DNA of 64,000 bases from Streptococcus infantis (GTDB lineage: Bacteria > Bacillota > Bacilli > Lactobacillales > Streptococcaceae), in NCBI RefSeq assembly GCF_015546995.1, contig NZ_JADMUH010000009.1:1-64000 (forward strand), written 5' to 3'. The position numbers and the translations under genes are program-made. The notes beneath the pieces are model-generated. The model was not told where the DNA came from and searched no databases. It was given only the letters and a program-made list of their open reading frames with translations. Shown piece after piece: positions 58,052-64,000 of the stretch (position 1 is its first letter; each line of letters opens with the position of its first letter).

Positions 58052-59572
58052 TTATTGCTTAAGTATTCCTTCTTGAAGGAGAAACTCATGCGCAACCTCT
58101 TCAGCCGATTGACCTTCCACACCAACCTGATAGTTCATCTGACTCATCTGGCTCTCGGTGATTTTACCGGCTAGTTTATTGAGGACTGCTTCCAATTCAG
58201 GATGTTTTTCGAGTAATTCAGCCTTCATGAGTGGAGCCCCTTGATAAGGTGGGAAGAGGTGTTGATCATCTTCTAAAATCATCAAGTCATACCTAGCAAT
58301 TTCAGCATCCGTTGAGTAAGCATCTGTAATTTGAATGTCACCTGAATGGATGGCTTGGTAGCGAAGAGCTGGTTCCATGGTTGCCACATTGAGATTCAAT
58401 CCATAAACAGACTGCAAGCCCTTGTTTCCATCCTCACGGTCATTAAACTCCAGAGTGAATCCCGCCTTGAGCTGTCCTTCTACTTTTTTCAAGTCTGAAA
58501 TCGTCTTAAGTCCATATTCTTGCGCAATTTTTTTAGGAACTGCTATAGCATAAGTATTTTGATAAGCCATGGGTTTAAGAAAGGCTAGTTGATCCTGTTT
58601 GGCAATGCCGTCACGAGCCACCTCGTAAACCTTTTCTGGGTCATGCCCAATTTGTGGAGATGGTTGGAGGAGACTCTCTGTCACTGTTCCAGAAAATTCT
58701 GGATAGATATCAATGTCCCCTTTTTTCAGCGCTTGGTAAAGAAAGTCTGTCTTCCCAAAATTGGGTTTAACCGTCACCGTCATATCCGTATTTTCCTCGA
58801 TGAGAAGTTTATACATATTCATGAGAATCTCAGGTTCAGGTCCTAACTTCCCAGCAATGACGAGATTGTCTTTCTCATTATGTGGAATGATGCTTGGAGC
58901 GTAACTCGCTCCCAAACCAAGCACCATAACAGCAAAGGCTGCAACAATTGTACGCAGCTTTGCCTTTTCTAACCATTTGAGAACAACATTAAAGAGAATG
59001 GCCAAAATGGCTGATGAGATTGCCCCGATTAAAATGAGACTAGCATTCCGACGATCAATTCCCAAAAGGATAAAGGAGCCCAATCCTCCAGCTCCCACAA
59101 GAGCGGCTAAAGTCGCTGTCCCAATGATCATAACGGTTGCTGTACGAACCCCCGATACAATGACAGGCATGGCAAGTGGAATTTCAAACTTCTTGAGTCG
59201 CTCCCACTTGGTCATTCCAAAAGCAATCCCTGCTTCCTCAAGACTAGGATCAATGCCGTTCAAGGCTGTGATTGTATTTTCCAAAATCGGGAAAATAGCG
59301 TAAATGACAAGGGCTGTGAGGGCTGGTAAGGTTCCAATTCCCATGAAAGGAATAAAGAGTCCCAACAAAGCCATTGAGGGAATGGTCTGGAAGATACCCG
59401 CAACTTGTAGCACCCAGTTCGCCGCTTTTTTGTGGCTATTTAGATAAACCGCCAGAGGAATCGTCAGAAAAATAGCAACCAATAAGGTCAAAAGAGACAA
59501 TTGCAAGTGTTGTCCTAGAGCTGCTACCCATTCACTAAAACGTTCTTGAAAAGTTGAAATAAAATTAGACAT
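58052..59572 (-). CDS. egtU: Ergothioneine ABC transporter, fused permease and binding protein (EgtU)
   Basis: 506 aa. The N-terminal part (about 1-215) is an OpuB-type permease with five or six helices and the [21 protein letters not shown] coupling loop. The C-terminal part (about 230-506) is an extracytoplasmic quaternary-amine binding domain. It was long annotated as choline or glycine-betaine transporter ProWX; the pneumococcal equivalent was shown to import ergothioneine. Start ATG 59572 follows GGAGG and overlaps the ATPase stop by 8 nt. Substrate is by remembered orthology. Confidence 0.85.
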   Translation of the reverse strand: MSNFISTFQERFSEWVAALGQHLQLSLLTLLVAIFLTIPLAVYLNSHKKAANWVLQVAGIFQTIPSMALLGLFIPFMGIGTLPALTALVIYAIFPILENTITALNGIDPSLEEAGIAFGMTKWERLKKFEIPLAMPVIVSGVRTATVMIIGTATLAALVGAGGLGSFILLGIDRRNASLILIGAISSAILAILFNVVLKWLEKAKLRTIVAAFAVMVLGLGASYAPSIIPHNEKDNLVIAGKLGPEPEILMNMYKLLIEENTDMTVTVKPNFGKTDFLYQALKKGDIDIYPEFSGTVTESLLQPSPQIGHDPEKVYEVARDGIAKQDQLAFLKPMAYQNTYAIAVPKKIAQEYGLKTISDLKKVEGQLKAGFTLEFNDREDGNKGLQSVYGLNLNVATMEPALRYQAIHSGDIQITDAYSTDAEIARYDLMILEDDQHLFPPYQGAPLMKAELLEKHPELEAVLNKLAGKITESQMSQMNYQVGVEGQSAEEVAHEFLLQEGILKQ

Positions 59573-60293
59573 GAAGGTTACCTCCAAACAAGTTCGCTAC
59601 AAAGTCTGTCGCAGGCGCTTGTAAAATTGTTTCAGGTTCTGCCACCTGGCGAATTTCTCCATCCTGCAAAACTGCAATTCGATCCCCTAACTTTAAGGCC
59701 TCGTCCGTATCATGGGTTACGAAGATGGTAGTCATACCGAACTCCTTGTGCAATTCCTTGGTGAGAGCTTGCAACTGCTTGCGAGAGATAGCATCCAAGG
59801 CTGAAAAGGGCTCATCCATGAGTAAGATTTTTGGTTCCCCAATGATAGCCCGCACAATGCCAATCCGCTGTTGCTCTCCACCTGATAACTCGCTTGGTAA
59901 ACGATGAGCATAATCTGCAGCAGGCAGGCCAACCTTGTTCAAGAGTTCTTCTGTTTTAGAGGTGATTTGCTCCTTGCTCCAGCCCTTCATCTCAGGAATG
60001 AGAGCAATATTTTCCGCAACTGTCAAGTTAGGAAATAGGGCAATGGCTTGAAGGACATAGCCGGTACTGAGACGTAACTCCCGTTCATCATAGTCCTTGA
60101 TACGTTTCCCATCCATATAGATATTTCCATCTGTCGGCTCCAAAAGACGGTTAATCATCTTGATCATAGTGGTCTTTCCAGATCCTGAAGGACCCACTAG
60201 CACCATGAATTCTCCATTTTCAATGCGAAGATTGACATCTTTTAAAATGTCCTTTTCTGTATAGCGCAAGGCTACATGTTTGTATTCAATCAT
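59565..60293 (-). CDS. egtV: Ergothioneine ABC transporter ATPase (EgtV)
   Basis: 242 aa. Walker [11 protein letters not shown], signature [10 protein letters not shown], Walker [14 protein letters not shown]-loop VTHDTDEA. It has no C-terminal CBS domains, unlike classic OpuCA. Start ATG 60293 has TGAGGAA upstream; the TTG 12 nt earlier is rejected. It is translationally coupled both to the upstream oxidoreductase (8-nt overlap) and to egtU. Confidence 0.87.
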   Translation of the reverse strand: MIEYKHVALRYTEKDILKDVNLRIENGEFMVLVGPSGSGKTTMIKMINRLLEPTDGNIYMDGKRIKDYDERELRLSTGYVLQAIALFPNLTVAENIALIPEMKGWSKEQITSKTEELLNKVGLPAADYAHRLPSELSGGEQQRIGIVRAIIGEPKILLMDEPFSALDAISRKQLQALTKELHKEFGMTTIFVTHDTDEALKLGDRIAVLQDGEIRQVAEPETILQAPATDFVANLFGGNLHV

Positions 60294-61140
60294 TTTTTTC
60301 CTCAATAAGTTTTCTATCTCTAAGAATATCCAAAAGGCTGCTTGCTGGATGCCCTAGGACTTTTTCGATATCTGTTGAAACCCCAGCCTGTTCGCCAGCT
60401 TTAATCGCTGTATAGGTACTGACCCAGGCATCGTACTCCCAAGTTTGTGCTGGCCATTTTTTTCGTGACTCATAGGCTTCTTCTACTGATTCATCTAGAT
60501 ACGTGATGTTCTTACCGGTCTCCTTTGAGAGAAGCGATACGATTTCTTCCATGGAAAGATCCTCTGGCCCTGTCAGATTCAAGGCTTGATTTTCCCACTC
60601 CTTAGGATTTAAAAGAATCTCTGCTGCAACCCTAGATGTGTCCTTACGGGCAACAGCTGATACAAGGCCACTGCCAGCCGGACCACGAATCTCTCCATTT
60701 TCAAGCGCAATATCAATCAAGAAATCCAAGTAAAAATTATCTCTCAAAAAAGTATAGGTGAACCCTAACTCCTTGATATAGGCTTCCGTCTGGGCATGAT
60801 CTCGAGACAAAGTGAACGTTGCCTTCTCATCTGCCCCATAAAAAGAGGTATAAACGATATGTTGCACCCCCGCCAGCTTTGCAGCATCTAAAAACTCCTT
60901 GTGCTCCTTGACACGCTCTGGATTTTCCCGAGCAGAAACCATCAACAAGATATCGATACCCTTTAAAGCCTCAACCACCTCTGGAGTATTGGCATACACT
61001 ATTTTACGGATCTCCGCAGACGCGTAGACTTTTGCACGCTCTGGGCTTCGTGCTAGATGGACTGAAGCGATTCCTTTCTTATCGACAAGATTAGCAACAT
61101 AGGAGCCTAAGTTCCCTGTTACACCTGTAATTCCGATCAT
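60286..61140 (-). CDS. NAD(P)-binding NmrA/SDR-type protein
   Basis: 284 aa of the NmrA-like atypical short-chain dehydrogenase group (quinone oxidoreductase QOR2-like). The N-terminal dinucleotide motif is GITGVTGNLGSYV, then LARSPERAKVYA, YTSFYGADE and LRDNFYLDFL. It lacks an obvious YxxxK catalytic pair, so it may be a redox sensor or a quinone reductase. It lies between a MarR regulator and the ergothioneine transporter, suggesting a thiol or electrophile stress role. Confidence 0.8.
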   Translation of the reverse strand: MIGITGVTGNLGSYVANLVDKKGIASVHLARSPERAKVYASAEIRKIVYANTPEVVEALKGIDILLMVSARENPERVKEHKEFLDAAKLAGVQHIVYTSFYGADEKATFTLSRDHAQTEAYIKELGFTYTFLRDNFYLDFLIDIALENGEIRGPAGSGLVSAVARKDTSRVAAEILLNPKEWENQALNLTGPEDLSMEEIVSLLSKETGKNITYLDESVEEAYESRKKWPAQTWEYDAWVSTYTAIKAGEQAGVSTDIEKVLGHPASSLLDILRDRKLIEEKND

Positions 61141-61158
61141 AACTGTTACTTCCTTTCC

Positions 61159-61608
61159 CTACAAATCATTTTCTTTAGCTTTTAGATTTGAGATTATACG
61201 CTCTTGATACTCCTCAAATTCTCGGATTTCTTGATCTGAAAAACCTTGATAAAAAATGTCTCCCAGTTCCTTGCTGACACGGTCCCCAATTTCTTTTTGC
61301 GCCCAACCAAGGTCTGTCAAAGAGATATATTTTTTCCTTTTATCCTGCGTGCAAGGTTGAATCGTGACCAAGCCTTGTTCTTCCAATTTCTTAACCATAC
61401 TGGTCAATGTATTATTGGCTAGACCTGTCGCAAGAGCGATATCGGTCGCAGTAGCGCACCCCAAGTCTTGCTTCCACAAAATCGTTAAAATTTTCCCTTG
61501 TTCACTTCTATATTGAGCATCTGGTTCCTTACCCAAGAGTTTTTGAAAGATACGCCCATTTAACAATCGAATCTGTAGAGCTTGGTAACCTCCTAACATC
61601 TTGTCCAT
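61159..61608 (-). CDS. MarR-family regulator
   Basis: 149 aa. Winged helix with CATATDIALATGLANNTLTSMVKKLEEQGLV (residues about 51-80) and wing TQDKRKKYISLT. It heads the operon with the NmrA-like gene and egtVU. Two identical inverted sites flank its promoter, so it very likely represses its own operon. The inducer may be an electrophile or oxidant sensed through a Cys such as those near the DNA-recognition region; this is inferred. Confidence 0.87.
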   Translation of the reverse strand: MDKMLGGYQALQIRLLNGRIFQKLLGKEPDAQYRSEQGKILTILWKQDLGCATATDIALATGLANNTLTSMVKKLEEQGLVTIQPCTQDKRKKYISLTDLGWAQKEIGDRVSKELGDIFYQGFSDQEIREFEEYQERIISNLKAKENDL

Positions 61609-61624
61609 TTTGTCTCCTTTTTTG

Positions 61625-61692
61625 TTCTATATCGAAATATTAAAGTCATTGTACCACTGCCTGTTACATCTGTCAACTATTTCGATATAGAA
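61625..61692 (-). promoter_or_regulatory. MarR operon promoter bracketed by two operators
   Basis: On the minus strand TTGACA (61671-61676), 17 bp, TGG-TACAAT (61648-61653). The site ATTTCGATATAGAA lies downstream of the -10 (61625-61638), and its exact reverse complement lies just upstream of the -35 (61679-61692). Confidence 0.85.
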
Positions 61693-61696
61693 ATAA

Positions 61697-61726
61697 TAAA
61701 AAACTTCCTACCAAAAAGTAGAAAGT
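61697..61726 (-). terminator. Terminator after the gene at 61743
   Basis: On the minus strand ACTTTCTAC / GTAGGAAGT (one G-U) followed by TTTTTT. Confidence 0.75.
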
Positions 61727-61742
61727 CAACATTTTAATAAAA

Positions 61743-62447
61743 TTAAACATGAATCACATCAGAAGCATTCCTCTTAAAGAAAGTGCTATGAGCCAGATAA
61801 GGACCGTACTTAGAATTTTGACTATAAACCAACCATAAAGGAATGATAAAAATTTTTATAAAATAGAGTAAGCAAAAAAGTAAAAAAGAACTAAAACTAA
61901 GAGTTTTTAAATCAAGAAAGTAAAGGTAACAGACAATTGATGTATTCAATAGAATATTGAAACCCGTAGCAAAACTAGCCGATAAGATATTCGTCTTTAT
62001 CTGAGGATTAAAGAGTTTGACAAGAAATAAGGCTAATAAAGAAGTATTATAAATACAAATTGGTTTATAATTATTACGATAGAAAACCAAACATTTATGA
62101 TTATAAAAAATAAGCCCACTACTAAAATTACTCGCCTTGTTAATCCAAACATGGGAAACTCCACTGATATCACTCCAAGGAACAAATAAATCCAATCTTC
62201 TAAGGTAAATACCATCCTGTGTAATATAAAATTTCCAAGGGAAAAGAAAATGTATGCCGATACCAAGTAAAAGCAATAAAAGAAGGAAATGCACTAACTG
62301 TGTTTTATCAAAACTAAAAGCGTAATCATAAAATGTTATCGTTTGAAATCCTCGACCAACAATTTGATTAAAGTCTAGAAAAAACAAAACAATTATGAAT
62401 AAAACATATCTATAAAAAATACTACGAAACTTTACACATTTAGTCAT
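61743..62447 (-). CDS. Membrane protein of unknown function
   Basis: 234 aa, very A/T-rich. Two N-terminal helices precede a soluble segment, FYITQDGIYLRRLDLFVPWSDISGVSHVW, that looks like a bacterial PH-like domain strand pattern. One or two pairs of C-terminal helices follow. No catalytic motif recognised. A GTATAAT and GGAG site lie upstream. It is not coupled to its neighbours. Confidence 0.65.
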   Translation of the reverse strand: MTKCVKFRSIFYRYVLFIIVLFFLDFNQIVGRGFQTITFYDYAFSFDKTQLVHFLLLLLLLGIGIHFLFPWKFYITQDGIYLRRLDLFVPWSDISGVSHVWINKASNFSSGLIFYNHKCLVFYRNNYKPICIYNTSLLALFLVKLFNPQIKTNILSASFATGFNILLNTSIVCYLYFLDLKTLSFSSFLLFCLLYFIKIFIIPLWLVYSQNSKYGPYLAHSTFFKRNASDVIHV

Positions 62448-62560
62448 AGATCATATTCTCCTAAATTATACTATCATCAAATAATACTTTATAATTTTAT
62501 GTAACCCTAGTATACCATTAAATACTCAAAGAGTATGAAAATGATAGAAAGAGATATTAA

Positions 62561-62590
62561 AAAATAGAGTCTAGTCAAAACTAAACTCTT
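62561..62590 (-). terminator. Terminator after the DUF4767 lipoprotein gene
   Basis: On the minus strand AGAGTTTAG / CTAGACTCT followed by ATTTTTT. Confidence 0.8.
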
Positions 62591-62596
62591 TATCTT

Positions 62597-63733
62597 TTAC
62601 TCTTCTTCTACCAAACGTTTAAACTCTGCTTGGATCTCTGTATTTTCTGTCGGTTTTAAGTACATGATTCCACCATTTGTCGTTGGTGAATGAAAAACAA
62701 TCGTTTCTCCTGTGTTAGTTATCGCAAAGAAGTAACTATGCACATCCGGGTATTTATCCCAATTACTATAACGCTCTACAATTCGGTACTGGGCATTTCC
62801 TAGACCTGTATCCGTATACTCAGCATTCATTTTCTCACTTGGTCCATCATCCCTAAGTGTATAGAGATGGTCAGCCCCCACATCTCCTCCTGCGATTCCC
62901 TTTTGGTAATTGGGTTGTCCTAGTCTTTCTCCCCAGCCCTTTATAAAAGCTTCTAGTTTGGCAGATTTGTTGGGATTCCATGGTGCTTTCTGCTTTTCTC
63001 CCGAAATTGTCGTGCTAGTAGAGCTTTCAAATTTCTGCCAATCTAGTTGCTTGAAGTTCATTAATTCGGCTTCTGTCTTACCAAAGTCAGAGTGCAAACT
63101 TTTGTTACCTGGAACACGAATGTTCTGTTCCTGAATTTTATTTGCTGCTTGCTGGTTCGGATTCATATGATAAAGTACCCCTCTGCCTTCACCTGATCCA
63201 GAGGACCAGCTTAATTCTAGTATATCTCCATCCTTATAGATATTCATAGAATTTCTAGCACCACCATGGCCCGCTACAAAACCTTCTGCTAAAAGTATCG
63301 GTTTCTCATTTACAAGATAATAAAGACCCGAAATAAAATAATCACCATTAGATTGCTCGACGCCTATTAATAATTCCTCTACACCATCTTGATTAAGGTC
63401 TGTATAGACATAGCGCATCTTATCCGCTTGATAAACTGCATTTTCAAGTGCCCAACTATCAATAGGCCGATCAGTTGTATTCAGATTTTTATAAAGATCT
63501 AGAATTTTAGCTGTATCCTTAGGTGTAGAAAGAATTTTTTGGTAATCATCAAAAATCGACTTGTATAATTCTTTATAATCTTTCTTAGATGATTCATTCG
63601 TTGTAGACTGACTAGTAGAAGACGATAAGCTGCTATCCTTACTAGAAATTTCAACATTTTGACTCCTACAACCAAATGTAAATAAACTTAGAACAAGAAC
63701 AAAGAAAGATCCTAATACTTTTTTATTCTCCAT
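62597..63733 (-). CDS. DUF4767-domain lipoprotein
   Basis: 378 aa. The N-terminus has Lys residues, a hydrophobic core and FTFGC at residue 22, a non-canonical lipobox. A Ser/Thr-rich linker (about 30-50) follows. The middle domain contains YTDLNQDGVEELLIGV, which resembles a calcium-loop or FG-GAP-like motif. The C-terminal part (from WNPNKSAKLEAFIKGWGERLGQPNYQKG, about 245) matches the DUF4767 pattern. Probably surface-anchored; function unknown. An extended -10 TGATATAAT precedes it. Confidence 0.75.
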   Translation of the reverse strand: MENKKVLGSFFVLVLSLFTFGCRSQNVEISSKDSSLSSSTSQSTTNESSKKDYKELYKSIFDDYQKILSTPKDTAKILDLYKNLNTTDRPIDSWALENAVYQADKMRYVYTDLNQDGVEELLIGVEQSNGDYFISGLYYLVNEKPILLAEGFVAGHGGARNSMNIYKDGDILELSWSSGSGEGRGVLYHMNPNQQAANKIQEQNIRVPGNKSLHSDFGKTEAELMNFKQLDWQKFESSTSTTISGEKQKAPWNPNKSAKLEAFIKGWGERLGQPNYQKGIAGGDVGADHLYTLRDDGPSEKMNAEYTDTGLGNAQYRIVERYSNWDKYPDVHSYFFAITNTGETIVFHSPTTNGGIMYLKPTENTEIQAEFKRLVEEE

Positions 63734-63867
63734 AGCATTCTCCTTAATAGTTACAGAAAAATAATGCTTAAATCTCTCTTACATTATATCAAATATAAAA
63801 AACTTTAACATAAAAGAATAAAACTTAAAAAGCAATAACTGATTTAAAATATGAAAAAAGGGAAAAT

Positions 63868-63892
63868 AAAAAAAGAGCTAAAAAGCTCTTTC
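63868..63892 (-). terminator. Terminator after tRNA-Ser
   Basis: On the minus strand AAAGAGCT / AGCTCTTT with loop TTTT and a T run, just 3' of the tRNA. Confidence 0.85.
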
Positions 63893-63896
63893 ATTA

Positions 63897-63984
63897 CGGA
63901 GAATAAGGGATTCGAACCCTTGCGCCGGTTACCCGACCTAACGATTTAGCAAACCGTCCTCTTCAGCCTCTTGAGTAATTCTCC
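63897..63984 (-). tRNA. tRNA-Ser (anticodon GCU)
   Basis: 88 nt. Acceptor GGAGAAT pairs with ATTCTCC, discriminator G, no encoded CCA. The anticodon stem ACGGT / ATCGT encloses loop TTGCTAA (anticodon GCU, reading AGC/AGU). The long variable arm is typical of serine tRNAs. The T arm contains GGGTTCGAATCCC. Confidence 0.97.
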
Positions 63985-64000
63985 TATTAATGGGCACGAG

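Noticed and set aside
58052-60293. Glycine betaine or choline transporter (ProWX/ProV)
   Set aside because: Generic similarity fits, but the gene neighbourhood matches the pneumococcal ergothioneine transporter EgtUV; substrate remains inferred.
62524-62560. Partial boxC-like sequence near 62530
   Set aside because: A few bases resemble boxC but the match is short and lacks boxA and boxB, so chance is likely.

Overview
This window is chromosomal DNA from a mitis-group Streptococcus (S. mitis / S. oralis / S. pneumoniae relatives). The base composition is low in GC. Gene order and many proteins match the pneumococcus as I remember it: scrB-scrR, mvaA-mvaS, the phpP-stkP operon, rny, the yqeGH-nadD-yqeK-rsfS run, cilC next to trpA, galR-galK-galT, adhC, czcD/sczA and egtUV. 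A BOX repeat at 54306-54456 also fits. I see no prophage, insertion sequence, CRISPR array or rRNA operon.

Layout. 1-2710: sucrose-6-P hydrolase and its LacI-type regulator, with operators and a probable divergent promoter. 2711-5320: the two early mevalonate enzymes. 5320-6529: a two-part ThrE-type exporter. 6616-14930: one long leftward housekeeping operon (gmk-rpoZ-priA-fmt-rsmB-phpP-stkP). 15067-23567: RNase Y, then a leftward series running from corA to tmcAL. 23622-32816: assorted genes (MscS, FUSC-type exporter, TypA, RsuA, three tandem paralogous small membrane proteins, a vitamin kinase with an ECF S component, TruA). 32887-33549: competence prepilin peptidase. 33518-41943: the trp operon (E-G-D-C-F-B-A), preceded by a second trpB gene, two tryptophan T-box leaders in series and a structured element. 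42016-47558: two teichoic-acid AATGal genes and a heterodimeric ABC exporter. 47821-50321: ExoA, a VOC protein, an XRE regulator and a thioesterase. 50391-54239: galactose genes. 54455-57999: alcohol dehydrogenase, zinc efflux and two small membrane proteins. 58052-61608: ergothioneine transporter operon with a MarR regulator. 61743-63733: two poorly characterised membrane/lipoprotein genes. 63897-63984: tRNA-Ser(GCU).

The most unusual content lies between the genes. Two homologous structured elements (20827-20981 before yhbY, and 39845-40050 in the trpE leader) share conserved blocks around a stem of 11-12 bp with a 6-nt loop. The stem sequences differ but both pair perfectly, as expected of a conserved RNA. 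The trp locus has two Trp-specific T-boxes in tandem, so trpEGDCFBA transcription may have to pass two tryptophan-sensing attenuators. Downstream of rsuA a unit of about 425-430 bp occurs three times, and each extra copy carries a decayed relic of the rsuA 3' end. StkP appears to have three PASTA repeats instead of the pneumococcal four.

All names come from recognising protein families by eye. Comparisons with pneumococcal loci are from memory and no database search was possible.
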